A stretch of DNA of 64,000 nt from UBA961 sp049317525. GTDB taxonomy: Bacteria; Bacteroidota; Ignavibacteria; Kapaibacteriales; UBA961. Position 1 is the first letter of the stretch. Each line of letters opens with the position of its first letter. Below are positions 54,044 through 63,881 of the stretch, piece after piece. A program made the position numbers and the translations under genes. The stretch is from NCBI GenBank assembly GCA_049317525.1, contig JBMOIC010000012.1, positions 6,685-70,684 on the forward strand, written 5' to 3'. The notes beneath the pieces were generated by a model. That model had not been told where the DNA came from. It saw only the letters and a list, made by a program, of their open reading frames with translations, and made no database searches.

Positions 54044-54943
54044 TTAAGACTCAGAATACTTCTTTAGAAAGTTAATTTCTTCTTGAGTTAGAGATTCAAT
54101 GCTTTCTACATGAATCTTTTCTAATATAAAATTAAGTTTTTCGGTATCATCCATATATTCAACAGTATCTTCTGTAGCATTAGTTTGCTGTGAGGATGCC
54201 ATAGAAACTTCCTGAATAGAAATATAGGTATCACTTATCATTTGTTTTGCTTTTACTGGAATATTCAATTCAGAATGTGTCAGTATTTTTTTCTTATTAG
54301 CTGATAAAGTTGCTATATGTTTTTTACTCTTCCAGTTCCAATACAATCCTACAATACCACCACTTAATAATCCACATCCTATTTCTATAGAAGCCTTGTA
54401 TACAAAATCAACTTCTACTGAAAAAAAACCTATCGTAAGATAAATTATCGACAATCCAATAATTAATGTAGAAGCTATTGTTAATTTTATCTTCTTAAAT
54501 GCTCCTAACTGTACACCCTCATTTTTTAATAAGATAAGGCATAAAGAAGAACAATATAAGATAGAAAAAAGCCCAGCTCCCATTGATGGACTGTTTATAG
54601 GCAATAGTGCATATAGTAATCCAAATACAAATGCACTTGATAATAGGCCAATTGAGAATAGAGATTTATGGGTAAAAGACTCTATTTCTGTTCCTATCCA
54701 CATCAAAATTAATAATGATGTTAATGCTAAAGACCAATCATTAACTGCTACTAAATGGGTAATTAATCGCCACCATTCAAAATCATGAATTACATGTTGA
54801 GGATAAAGCATTAAATGAATTGGCAAAGAATAATTAGACAATACACTAGAAATAAAAACTGTACACATAATCAATAATATATGATTTATCCTTATTGGTA
54901 TATATGTCAATAATGATTTCATAGGATTAAGCTGCACTGTCAA
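54044..54943 (-). CDS. Rhomboid-family membrane protein lacking catalytic residues (pseudo-rhomboid)
   Basis: Looks like a rhomboid by architecture: about six helices, the L1-loop motif FEWWRLITHLVAV (about 55-67), and the C-terminal tail LNFILEKIHVESIESLTQEE typical of Bacteroidota rhomboids. The active-site GxSG-x-x-F is replaced by SMGAGLFS near 122-129, where Gly stands for the nucleophile Ser. The last helix reads EIGCGLLSGGIVGLYWNW without the catalytic His. It would therefore be proteolytically inactive, like iRhoms or derlins. Its ATG overlaps the 3' end of nuoE by 17 bases. Role unknown. Confidence 0.78.
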   Translation of the reverse strand: MTVQLNPMKSLLTYIPIRINHILLIMCTVFISSVLSNYSLPIHLMLYPQHVIHDFEWWRLITHLVAVNDWSLALTSLLILMWIGTEIESFTHKSLFSIGLLSSAFVFGLLYALLPINSPSMGAGLFSILYCSSLCLILLKNEGVQLGAFKKIKLTIASTLIIGLSIIYLTIGFFSVEVDFVYKASIEIGCGLLSGGIVGLYWNWKSKKHIATLSANKKKILTHSELNIPVKAKQMISDTYISIQEVSMASSQQTNATEDTVEYMDDTEKLNFILEKIHVESIESLTQEEINFLKKYSES

Positions 54944-55406
54944 TTAAGGTCAATACATCTTTCAGCGTAACATTTTCATGAAAATCTTCATTGATAGCTA
55001 TCATTGGTGCACCACCACATGCGCCCATACATTCTACTTCTTCTAATGATATCTTACCATCTTCTGTTCTTTCATTATGACCAATGCCATATTTCTCGCA
55101 CAATTGATGATATATTTCTTCTCCACCTCTAAGCATGCACGATACATTTGTACAAACCTGAACATGTAATTTGCCCATAGGTTTCTTAAAGTACATGGTG
55201 TAGAAAGTTGCTACACCTTTTACATGAGAAAATGGAAGATTCATAATATTTCCAACTTCTCTCATAACGTCTTCTGACAACCAACCAAATTTATGTTGGG
55301 CCATCCATAGTATAGGCATTATGGCTGCTTTAGGTTCTGGATATTGTGCCTTTAGACGTTCAATTTCGGCTAATTCTTCTTGTGAAAATTTGATTTCTTG
55401 TGTCAT
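54927..55406 (-). CDS. nuoE: NADH-quinone oxidoreductase subunit E
   Basis: Peripheral subunit of complex I carrying the N1a [2Fe-2S] cluster. The four ligands are Cys85 and Cys90 in VQVCTNVSC and Cys126 and Cys130 in VECMGACG. AIMPILWMAQHKFGWLSED and KGVATFYTMYFKKP are family blocks. Length 159 is normal. No other nuo genes flank it; the downstream neighbour on the strand is the pseudo-rhomboid. The missing nuoF and nuoG could lie elsewhere. Confidence 0.95.
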   Translation of the reverse strand: MTQEIKFSQEELAEIERLKAQYPEPKAAIMPILWMAQHKFGWLSEDVMREVGNIMNLPFSHVKGVATFYTMYFKKPMGKLHVQVCTNVSCMLRGGEEIYHQLCEKYGIGHNERTEDGKISLEEVECMGACGGAPMIAINEDFHENVTLKDVLTLIDSAA

Positions 55407-55512
55407 ATCAAATACTTATTAATAAGTGTAATTGAATCCTTTTTCAAGATTGTAAGCAAAAATACAAAACCTCTTTCTATTCTTTACTTTTTTTACAAAA
55501 TCTACATAAAAG

Positions 55513-55550
55513 AAAAGCCGATATTTCTTTCAAAATATCGGCTTTTTCGT
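55513..55550 (-). terminator. Terminator of the second Omp28/T9SS gene
   Basis: AAAAGCCGATATTT and AAATATCGGCTTTT form a 12-14 bp stem centred near 55530. It lies 24 bases after the stop at 55574 and before nuoE. Confidence 0.8.
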
Positions 55551-55573
55551 AACAATTTGTTTCTAAACAAACA

Positions 55574-57784
55574 TTATTTTACTATCATCAATGGCATTTG
55601 AATAGCATTACCTGATTGTGATGTAATTACTAGTCTATAAGATCCTGTTGATAGGCCTTGTGCATTTACAGTATATCCATGAGTACCTGGTTCTGCATGA
55701 ACATTTCCTGTATTGTACACTTCATTACCGTATACATCATACATTTTCATTGAAATAACTTCTGAAGTATTTCCTTTTACTGTATACTGAACTTTAGTAT
55801 GTGTAGAGAATGGATTAGGCATTGCATTAACAGATAATTGGTCGTTTTCTTGCTCTTTAATATCCATTGCACCTGATAACAACCAATTGATTGTTCTGCT
55901 CATGATGGTTTCTCTGATATTTGGATTTTGCATACCATCCATATCAAATGTATAAAGAACTAAACGAGCATTACCGTTTTCCCAGCGAACGCCACCAATA
56001 TTTGTTGGGTCGCCATCAAATGAGAAAATAGGAATTGCAGTACTACCCGCGCTTAATTTCATAGCATCTGTATAATAGATAAAAGGCATAATATCTGGCT
56101 CAACATCTTTATTAAGCTCAGTATCAATTCCATCAGAAATATAATCACCAGTAACACCTGCAAAACCGAAAGCATCTACAGCTGTAATCGCACCTGTTTG
56201 TGCATCAGAAGTAAATCTTTGTGTTGGTTGTGCATTCTTTAAACTTACACCAATTGTTTTTTGGAAGAAGTCTTTTATTGACTGTGCACTTGAAGCTTGC
56301 AATCCAAAATACAATTCTAATCCTGATGCTATCATTACTTTACCGCCAGCATCAAGCATTGCTTTTAAGGAAGAAATAAATTCTGCATCTCCACCTAAAG
56401 CTCCTCTACTACCAAAATCTACAGCAACTAATGCTAAATCAAATTGTGAAGGAGGATATGCTTTTGCTAAAGCTGCATCAATAGGAAGATTTATTGTTTT
56501 GTCAATAAATTCTTGCCCTTTATATGCTAGATATTGTCCATAATTTAATGACAATCTTTCATGTTTGCCATAAATAGCATATTTCATACCTGGTGTAACA
56601 TTATACACAATTCCTTTACTTGTTCTTGCAAATACATTTTCACCTTCTGTAATTGCTTTCACCATTACTTTAGCATAACCTTGTTTATCATTTGTTTTAA
56701 TTTTTACACTTGCAGATGCATTTCCACCTGCATCTAACTTAACTTCAGATGGTTCTAAGGAAGCTATCCAGCCTTCAGGAATAATTGAATTTTCTGTATC
56801 AATTTCTAATCTAACATTAGCTGAAGTTGAACTTAGATTTTTCACTGTAATTGCAGAATTTCCTTCATTATTTTTAGCTATGCTTAAATATGGATTTGGA
56901 AGAACTGTTTCTGTTTTAGCTATTGATTTTACTAAACCTACTTCATTTGCATTTAATACTTCTTTTGCTGTAGATGCAGTTCCATATTTTTGAACTACAC
57001 CAACAAGAGTTATATTATTTTCATTAAAGCCTTCTGGTAAAGTATAGGTAAATGTTGTTTTATATGGTGTAGCTGTTGCTGCTACTGCAGGAATAATTCC
57101 TTTCATTCCCCATACACCACCTAAGAAAGAACGAACTACTGATCTATGCTCATAGCCTTCAATTTTTGCTGGTTTATTGTAATAAGGATGTCCAACAAAA
57201 CTTGGATTATTACTAATATAATTTGATTGGTCATATGCTGCGCCTGTTCCTGTAACATTATCCTCAATAACCATCAAATTTACACGAATATCACCAGATG
57301 CCGCTTTTACAAATGTTGCTTCTAAATCTGCTGTAATTTTTCTTGTAGCTTTGTCAAATGACACATTTTTGATTTGGACATCAACATCAGCTGGCTTTGC
57401 CATTTGTTGTTCTACATATGATTTCCAAAGATTTCTACTGACACCAACCTTGGCTTGTCCTTTGAACATTGCGCGGTCTATTGTTCCATTTGGATAGCCC
57501 GCAATAAAAGATCCCAAAGTATCCATAATAGAAGTTGTTTTTGTTCCTACTGTGTTTTTTACTTCCATTCCATCGCCTTGATGAATCTTAACACCAATCA
57601 TTTGATCGGGATACAATTCAAGCAATTCTTCCATAACCACACTACCATCTACGCACCATCCGCACCATGCGCCAGTATATTGTTCTAATAGAACTCTTTT
57701 AACTGGGGCTTGAGCACTTGCATTGAATACATTTATAACTATCAATGCACATAACGAGATAAAAAGGGTAAAAACTCTTTTCAT
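55574..57784 (-). CDS. Omp28-family secreted protein with T9SS sorting domain (second copy)
   Basis: A 736-residue homologue of the protein at 23196. The ATG at 57784 follows a GGAG site and begins the signal peptide MKRVFTLFISLCALIVI; the frame opens five codons earlier with a TTG. The Omp28/thioredoxin-like domain has QYTGAWCGWCVDG (CxxC near 41-44), followed by the same order of blocks as its paralogue (VMVIEDNVTGTG, HRSVVRSF). There is no choice-of-anchor-D repeat. The last ~75 residues are a T9SS sorting domain (NAMPNPFSTHTKV, STGSYRLVITSQSG, ending PLMIVK). Confidence 0.9.
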   Translation of the reverse strand: MKRVFTLFISLCALIVINVFNASAQAPVKRVLLEQYTGAWCGWCVDGSVVMEELLELYPDQMIGVKIHQGDGMEVKNTVGTKTTSIMDTLGSFIAGYPNGTIDRAMFKGQAKVGVSRNLWKSYVEQQMAKPADVDVQIKNVSFDKATRKITADLEATFVKAASGDIRVNLMVIEDNVTGTGAAYDQSNYISNNPSFVGHPYYNKPAKIEGYEHRSVVRSFLGGVWGMKGIIPAVAATATPYKTTFTYTLPEGFNENNITLVGVVQKYGTASTAKEVLNANEVGLVKSIAKTETVLPNPYLSIAKNNEGNSAITVKNLSSTSANVRLEIDTENSIIPEGWIASLEPSEVKLDAGGNASASVKIKTNDKQGYAKVMVKAITEGENVFARTSKGIVYNVTPGMKYAIYGKHERLSLNYGQYLAYKGQEFIDKTINLPIDAALAKAYPPSQFDLALVAVDFGSRGALGGDAEFISSLKAMLDAGGKVMIASGLELYFGLQASSAQSIKDFFQKTIGVSLKNAQPTQRFTSDAQTGAITAVDAFGFAGVTGDYISDGIDTELNKDVEPDIMPFIYYTDAMKLSAGSTAIPIFSFDGDPTNIGGVRWENGNARLVLYTFDMDGMQNPNIRETIMSRTINWLLSGAMDIKEQENDQLSVNAMPNPFSTHTKVQYTVKGNTSEVISMKMYDVYGNEVYNTGNVHAEPGTHGYTVNAQGLSTGSYRLVITSQSGNAIQMPLMIVK

Positions 57785-57835
57785 ATTGTATTTCTCCAAA
57801 AATATTTGTGAACTATATTAGTAATAACAAACTAC

Positions 57836-57871
57836 ACAAAAAAATTGGGATTACCAATCAAGGTAATCCCA
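57836..57871 (-). terminator. Terminator of the third Omp28/T9SS gene
   Basis: TTGGGATTACC pairs with GGTAATCCCAA (57845-57855 and 57862-57872) around a six-base loop. The minus-strand copy is followed by seven T, 26 bases past the stop at 57898. Confidence 0.85.
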
Positions 57872-57897
57872 ATAAAACTAAACCTTAATTATCTATA

Positions 57898-60054
57898 TTA
57901 TCGAACAATCATTAATGGTAATTGAATACCATTTCCATTCATTGTACGAGTAATAACACGATAAGCACCAGCTGATACTTGAGTAGCATCAAAGTTTACA
58001 TTGTATGTTCCAGGTATTTGTTGTCCAGAAGCTAATTGTGCAACTTCACGTCCAAGACCGTCTACCAAACTTACTGTAACAAATTGGCTTGATAATCCTT
58101 TAACTGTATAAGTAATTGTACCTACTTCACTTAATGGATTTGGGCTAATAGACATAGATAAGTCAGCATTAAATCCTTCTGCAATTGTTTCATCAACACT
58201 TGCAGCAGTACCGGATAATAACCAATCAACAGAGCGCTTTAGAATTTCATTTGCAACAGTAGCTGCACCTAAAGACTCTAATCCAAATGTTAAAAATACC
58301 ATACGTGTATTATTTAATTCCATACGTGCACCAGCTAAATCACCTACAATATTGTCATAATACAAGATAGGCTTTGCAATAGTTGGATCTGAAATAGTAA
58401 ATACGTCGGTATACAATGTATAACTAGAATTATTGATACTTGCAGCTGTATTGCCTTGGATTGTAGCATTATTATTTAGCTTATTACCTATTGGATCGCC
58501 AGCAATACCTTTAACTGTAAATGGACTTAATGTACTGCCACTAAAGCGAACTTTAGTTTGTGAATATGCTAAGCCTGCATTAGAAAAGAAATCTTGTGCA
58601 CCAACAGTATTACCATTTGCATCGCCTTGTACATCTGCAAAAGCATAATTCATTGCTCTAGGAGCAATCAACATAATTTTCTTACCGTTTTCGATTGCAG
58701 CATTGATATATGGCAATGGTGAACCGACCCATTCTGGATATTCTACAGGATTTTGACCAATTGGGAAGATTTGAACATCTGCACCAGCAATTTGGTCCAT
58801 ATATTCTTGAATAATAGCTGGGTTAAATGGAATAACAACTGCATCTTTTTTTACAGCAGCTGCTAATCCAGCACTATAATTCGTTGCTCCAAAAGGAGTA
58901 AAGCCATTAAATGTTACAATTTTTGGGTTTTCAGACAATACACCAAAAGCATTCAATCCTGCAAGATTAAATTTGTCAGCATAAGAAGTAACTGCTTTAA
59001 TTCCAACCAATGCATATGCTGCTTCAGCTGGAGAATTAACTGTTACATTAACGGCAACTGATTCACCAGCTGGAACGGTAACTGTTTTTGGCTCTACTGT
59101 TGCTGTCCAACCCATTGGTAATGGATATGCATCTTTATCAATTGATAGATTAACTTCTGTAGGAGTAGTACCGTCATTTACAATTTTAACTTCTTTAGTA
59201 AGATTGCTGCTTCTAGGTATGGTTAAAAGGAATGGTTGCTCAATAGCTACATTTGCAATAGCATCATCTTTTGCATTGCTACGAGCTTGTAAAATTTCTT
59301 TTGTATCTTCATCTTGAACAAATGCAACTACATATAACATTGTTGGGTCTAAGGCATATTGCCCAGTTGTAGGAATTGTATAAGTATAATTAAAAGTTTT
59401 AGATGTTCCGGCAGCAATTGTTAATTCTTCACCATCTAAATTTGGGAACATTTTGCGGCCGATATTATAAAACTCTTTTTCTCCATTAGTACCAGCAGAT
59501 GCATAATAGTGGAATCTTTCTGCTATTACTACGCGTAATTTTTGACTTGACTGTAATGCAGAAGAAGAACCAACAACTACTTGAATATTCATTGTATTAC
59601 CATTTCTGGTTTCTTCAATAGTAATTGTAATTGGAGATGTTGTTCCCCTAATTGCCTCTACAGCTTGACTAATTGCTGTTGTATCAGACGGTGCACCATC
59701 ATAATAGCTATCGCTTGATTTAGACAAAATTGAACCATTTACAGTAGCGCAAGGAACACCGATATTTTGAAAGCCATAATAACGTACACGTGAATTATGG
59801 AAATTCGAATCAGCGGCATTCATAATATCTTTACCAGGAAACCAAGCTTGATATTTGATTGGAATGGCTACTTGCTTAACTTCAGGCTGCTCTAAATAGG
59901 TTTGAAATGTTGGGTTTTGGCGGGCACATGGGCCACAACTTGCATTAGTTGCTTCTTCTACAATTACCATACGAGGTGAGTCAGCAGATAATTGAAGAAA
60001 ATTCAAAGTACATGCAGCAATTGCAATTACTGCAAATCGAAACAATTGTTTCAT
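57898..60054 (-). CDS. Omp28-related secreted protein with T9SS sorting domain (third copy)
   Basis: A 718-residue secreted protein directly upstream of the second copy. After a signal peptide (about 1-24) comes a thioredoxin-like domain with EEATNASCGPCARQNPTF (Cys40, Cys43), closer to AhpC/TlpA-like sequences than the WCxxC of the other two. The centre includes TIPRSSNLTKEVKIVNDG and is beta-rich. The end is a T9SS type A domain (SISPNPLSEVGTITY, SAGAYRVITRTMNG, ending PLMIVR). AAGGA lies just before the ATG. Confidence 0.88.
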   Translation of the reverse strand: MKQLFRFAVIAIAACTLNFLQLSADSPRMVIVEEATNASCGPCARQNPTFQTYLEQPEVKQVAIPIKYQAWFPGKDIMNAADSNFHNSRVRYYGFQNIGVPCATVNGSILSKSSDSYYDGAPSDTTAISQAVEAIRGTTSPITITIEETRNGNTMNIQVVVGSSSALQSSQKLRVVIAERFHYYASAGTNGEKEFYNIGRKMFPNLDGEELTIAAGTSKTFNYTYTIPTTGQYALDPTMLYVVAFVQDEDTKEILQARSNAKDDAIANVAIEQPFLLTIPRSSNLTKEVKIVNDGTTPTEVNLSIDKDAYPLPMGWTATVEPKTVTVPAGESVAVNVTVNSPAEAAYALVGIKAVTSYADKFNLAGLNAFGVLSENPKIVTFNGFTPFGATNYSAGLAAAVKKDAVVIPFNPAIIQEYMDQIAGADVQIFPIGQNPVEYPEWVGSPLPYINAAIENGKKIMLIAPRAMNYAFADVQGDANGNTVGAQDFFSNAGLAYSQTKVRFSGSTLSPFTVKGIAGDPIGNKLNNNATIQGNTAASINNSSYTLYTDVFTISDPTIAKPILYYDNIVGDLAGARMELNNTRMVFLTFGLESLGAATVANEILKRSVDWLLSGTAASVDETIAEGFNADLSMSISPNPLSEVGTITYTVKGLSSQFVTVSLVDGLGREVAQLASGQQIPGTYNVNFDATQVSAGAYRVITRTMNGNGIQLPLMIVR

Positions 60055-60276
60055 TTTTTTTCCTTAGGAAAATTGTATTGAAATAAGGTAATAATAAACT
60101 TAATCAGTATGTTTTTTTGACATTGATGCAATTTACTTATAATACTTAAATAATTAGGTATTAAAAAGTTTCAAATATTTAGCTCTTTAACAGTATTAAA
60201 GACATGTAGAGTTCAATGTAGTTACATATTCTTTATCGGATTCAAAAAAGGAATTCAATGATATTTGTTACATACA

Positions 60277-60624
60277 TTAATAAATTGTGCCTAATTGTTC
60301 ATGATCAGAACGTTTTTCTTCAATTTTCTTTAGTTTTTCAGACACTGCTTCTGCTAAGTTAATTCCTCTTGCATTTGCATAATTATGAATACAAATAAAT
60401 ACGTCTGCAATTTCTTCTTTTACTGCTTGCATTGGAATATCTTTACCCTTCCATAATTTTTTTTCCAGATTTGCTAATTCTCCAGCTTCCCCACATAATT
60501 CCAAACAGAAAAACTCTGGGTTTCTAGCAGGAAAATGTGCATTCTGATAATTCGCAAATGATTCTTGAATCAAGTGTTCATAGCTGATGATGATATCAAT
60601 TAATTGTTGTGATTTCTCTACCAT
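60277..60624 (-). CDS. MazG-like nucleotide pyrophosphohydrolase
   Basis: All-alpha NTP pyrophosphohydrolase, the sort that hydrolyses dNTPs or house-cleans modified nucleotides. The metal-binding motif is ELCGEAGELANLEKKLWKG (Glu42, Glu46, Glu49) with E-E-x2-D in KEEIADVFICIHNYA (Glu70, Glu71, Asp74). At 115 residues it is a single-domain member. It lies 18 bases after the LCP gene on the same strand and is likely co-transcribed. Confidence 0.9.
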   Translation of the reverse strand: MVEKSQQLIDIIISYEHLIQESFANYQNAHFPARNPEFFCLELCGEAGELANLEKKLWKGKDIPMQAVKEEIADVFICIHNYANARGINLAEAVSEKLKKIEEKRSDHEQLGTIY

Positions 60625-60642
60625 ATCAATTCCTTTTGCTTT

Positions 60643-61962
60643 TTAATTTGTCTGGCTAGCATTAAACAACTGTATTTCTAATTCAACTGTTTCAAGTATT
60701 TTTTTAGCTTGCTCACCCTTTCCTAATTTCCAATATGACACAGATAAAATAGAGGCAAATCGCGATCTAATTGATTCTCTGCTTTGCTGATTCATAATCT
60801 GTAACCAAGCATGTTGATCAAAATAAGCCTGAAGTTTATTGATAGCTTGTTTAGGCCTTTTAGCAGTGTCCGCAGTAGCTGTAGATAGAATATTGTTAAG
60901 CTTTTCAGCAATATTGATTTGCTTAGAAGACCGATAGGATGTATCCTTTTTTGACATAAAAGTATTAAAGCGTTCAATCTTAGTTTTTAATTGCTTTACT
61001 GTTGCCGAATCAGCAAAATTATAGACTTTAAATTTCTGCATTAACAGGGGGCGCACCCTTACTGTAATGCAGTCTGGGCTTTTGGGAAAACCATTTTTAC
61101 CTAACTCAGAAACAATATATTTAACATTATCTGTAGATAAATTAGAATTAACTAGTGACAAACCTCCACGAATCAAAAGTTCACCTAATAATCCACTAGC
61201 TTTATCAAAATGTTTTAGAATCATTTGTCTAATATATTGTCCTTGATTAAAACATCGTTGATAATCATCTCCACCCAAGCCTTTTCTAGATCGTAAAACC
61301 TGCAATGTAGATTTACTATCACGATGACCAAGCAATTCGATAATACCCATTGCTTGAGAAAAACCTAATTCAATATAAAAATCAATTTTATTGAGATTAG
61401 CAATTTTAGCAGCTTCTTTTAAGTAACCACTGATGCCCCTTGTGGCATATACTATCGTTAGTTTGTTCTGTCCTGATGAATCTGGCATACCAGCTTCAGC
61501 AGGAGTATCTCTTGGAATAGATATTATTTCTATTATTCCACTATCCGGAATTATTGACACAATATGATTTGCATCCGCCCTTTTAGAGAGAGTTCCTAGC
61601 CGTGCATCTACACCTATCAATGCAATATTAATTCTCTTTACATTTGTTTTTATAATTTTATCTTTACTTGATTGAACAGTATAGCCTGGTTCTCCAGGCT
61701 GGGCAGCGATAGCAATAACAGTATCTGTTTGATTTATGGCAATTAGTGCTTCTTGAATGGAATCTAAATCAGGAGTTAAGATTTTATCAGAATCTTCTTT
61801 TATGACTTGGGCTTTTTCAAAATTATTTATAGGCTTAGTATCTGCTAGAGTTTTAGTTATTTCTTGATTATTTTGATCACTAATTCTAAGAAATGCAACA
61901 ATTCCAAATAGCATAGCTATGAGAACTATTAAGGCTATTCCGGTTCTTTTTGTTATTTTCAT
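60643..61962 (-). CDS. LytR-CpsA-Psr (LCP) family protein
   Basis: LCP enzymes transfer undecaprenyl-linked polymers to peptidoglycan and are best known in Gram-positives. One membrane helix (about 8-26) anchors an exported domain. The core is seen in RINIALIGVDARLG, ADANHIVSIIPDSGIIEIISIPRDTP (with the conserved Arg-Asp) and GYLKEAAKIANLNKIDFYIELGF, followed by a conserved region near VRSRKGLGGDDYQRCFNQGQYI. A ~120-residue helical C-terminal tail follows the domain. Length is 439. The presence in a diderm genome suggests attachment of some polymer, but this is inference. Confidence 0.87.
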   Translation of the reverse strand: MKITKRTGIALIVLIAMLFGIVAFLRISDQNNQEITKTLADTKPINNFEKAQVIKEDSDKILTPDLDSIQEALIAINQTDTVIAIAAQPGEPGYTVQSSKDKIIKTNVKRINIALIGVDARLGTLSKRADANHIVSIIPDSGIIEIISIPRDTPAEAGMPDSSGQNKLTIVYATRGISGYLKEAAKIANLNKIDFYIELGFSQAMGIIELLGHRDSKSTLQVLRSRKGLGGDDYQRCFNQGQYIRQMILKHFDKASGLLGELLIRGGLSLVNSNLSTDNVKYIVSELGKNGFPKSPDCITVRVRPLLMQKFKVYNFADSATVKQLKTKIERFNTFMSKKDTSYRSSKQINIAEKLNNILSTATADTAKRPKQAINKLQAYFDQHAWLQIMNQQSRESIRSRFASILSVSYWKLGKGEQAKKILETVELEIQLFNASQTN

Positions 61963-62192
61963 GGTTATAAATAGGTAAAAATCACATGTAGAGCTTTCGT
62001 TTACTATCCAATTTTTTTAATCCCCAATAAACTTTTACTATCTTTTGAAAAAGTTAATTACATGAGAAACTATTATATTTTAAAGGGTAAGGATACAATT
62101 AAAACATATAAAATCAGTTTAATAAGCGGGTTGCAATTTTAAGCAATACAAATGAAATGTCCTAAAATCAATAATAATAAAAGTAAATACAC

Positions 62193-63116
62193 ATGAATTC
62201 AACAAAATTTTATACAGTCTTATTGTGTTGTCTTATAACAATTAATTTTTCTCCAATTATTCATCTTGGAAATCAATTAAAAAAAACAGATAATACTATA
62301 GACAATGAACTTTGTACTGGAGAAAGATTTAATCATCTTATTGCTAGGGCTAGAAGAGATGGTATAGATAAATTACCTATTGGGGATTGCATGGGGAAAA
62401 TTGGAGAAAATTTAATTGGCATACCCTATATAGGTGGTACTTTAGAAAAAGAATCCGAACAATGTACTGTTGATTTAGCTGGTTTAGACTGCGTTACTTT
62501 TTTTGAGAACTCATTAAATATTAGCAGACTTCTCAAAATTGAAATGAATAATAAAAATCTTGATAATGACTCTTTATTCCCCAAATTACTTGAACAAGTT
62601 ACTTTTACAAGATATCGTGATGGAGAATTAGATGGCTATATATCACGATTACATTATACTTCTGAATGGATAATGAATAATGTAAAAAAAGAAGTTATTA
62701 AAGATATGACAAAAGAACTGGGCGGAAAAAGATTTAATCTACACGTTGGATTTATGTCTGCTAATCCTCAATATTATCCAGCACTAGTTAAAGATCCAAC
62801 TTTAACACCCAAAATCGCAGAAATCGAAAATAGAATTAATGCCCAAGAACATTGGTATATACCTTCCGACCAAGTAAAAGGGATTGAAGATAAATTAAAA
62901 ACTGGTGATATTATTGCGATTGCTACCAATAAATCAGGACTTGATTATTCTCATACAGGTATGATTTTTAAAGATGAGAAAGGCCGTGCATTATTTATGC
63001 ATGCCTCCTCTTTAAAGAAAAGAGTATATAAAGATAGAAGGATTTCTATGTTTCTTTCTGGCAATGCAAACAGTATTGGAATTTCTGTGCTTCGGCCCCT
63101 TGAACCAATTAAATAA
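62193..63116 (+). CDS. DUF1460 (NlpC/P60-like, AmiA-type) secreted protein
   Basis: Putative periplasmic or surface peptidoglycan amidase. A signal peptide covers about 1-25. The catalytic pair can be placed: Cys100 in DLAGLDCVTFFENSL and His254 in GLDYSHTGMIF, the layout of DUF1460 (N-acetylmuramoyl-L-alanine amidase-like) proteins. Length 307 fits. It is divergent from the LCP gene, and the helical secreted protein follows on the same strand, 61 bases later. Confidence 0.88.
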   Translation: MNSTKFYTVLLCCLITINFSPIIHLGNQLKKTDNTIDNELCTGERFNHLIARARRDGIDKLPIGDCMGKIGENLIGIPYIGGTLEKESEQCTVDLAGLDCVTFFENSLNISRLLKIEMNNKNLDNDSLFPKLLEQVTFTRYRDGELDGYISRLHYTSEWIMNNVKKEVIKDMTKELGGKRFNLHVGFMSANPQYYPALVKDPTLTPKIAEIENRINAQEHWYIPSDQVKGIEDKLKTGDIIAIATNKSGLDYSHTGMIFKDEKGRALFMHASSLKKRVYKDRRISMFLSGNANSIGISVLRPLEPIK

Positions 63117-63177
63117 GATGACACTATTTCTACCTAGATTATATCTACAACTTCAATTAGATTAAAGGATTTGCATT

Positions 63178-63810
63178 ATGAAAAAGTATTCAATTATTAT
63201 CTTAACAATTATTGTATCAATTGTTTCTCAGAGTTTCCATGTTTTTGCATTACTTGCACAAGATAGGCTTAAAGATAAAATAAGTGGATATGCTGAACAG
63301 AATATGCTTCCTAAACTTTCAGAGTGGAAGTCTACTTTGGATAATGGCTTATCAACTGAAGATCTTTCTACTCTTAATGCTTTAAGAGAAAAAGCGTCAG
63401 CTCTAAGAATTTCCAGAATTCAACTTACCAAAGACATGCTTTCAGCTAAAGATATCGATGATGAACAGACTTCTGAGATGTTAAAAAAACGAATGAGTCC
63501 TTTAAAGGAATCATTTAAAAATCTGTTGATTCAGCTAAAACCTATAGCAACTAATAATAAAAATCTCTTAATCAATATTGGTAAAGAAGCTGCACCCTCT
63601 TTAATCGAATGGAAAAAATCAATTAAGGACTTAATTAAAAAAGAAATTGATGCAAACCCCGATAAGAAGCCAGAGATTGAAAAATCAATCAAAAAATATC
63701 AAATGTTCCAATTATTCAAAGATGAACAAGTAAAAAAGAAGCTTGCACTAGCACGGTTTATGCTTTGGAATGGAAATGCAGATATATTCAACAATGATAA
63801 TGAAGAGTAA
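63178..63810 (+). CDS. Secreted helical protein of unknown function
   Basis: I do not recognise the family. A signal peptide lies at about 1-25 (IIILTIIVSIVSQSFHVFA). The rest (~185 residues) is highly charged and helical, with long Lys/Glu-rich stretches; the central part (KEEIDANPDKKPEIEKSIKK region) could form coiled coil. No Cys is present. AAAGGA lies eight bases before the ATG. It follows the DUF1460 gene and may be a periplasmic partner. Confidence 0.72.
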   Translation: MKKYSIIILTIIVSIVSQSFHVFALLAQDRLKDKISGYAEQNMLPKLSEWKSTLDNGLSTEDLSTLNALREKASALRISRIQLTKDMLSAKDIDDEQTSEMLKKRMSPLKESFKNLLIQLKPIATNNKNLLINIGKEAAPSLIEWKKSIKDLIKKEIDANPDKKPEIEKSIKKYQMFQLFKDEQVKKKLALARFMLWNGNADIFNNDNEE

Positions 63811-63881
63811 TAAATTAACATATAAAGTACATACCATATAAGAAGGTAGCAATGAGATTCTCAAAAGAATATCTAATTTCT

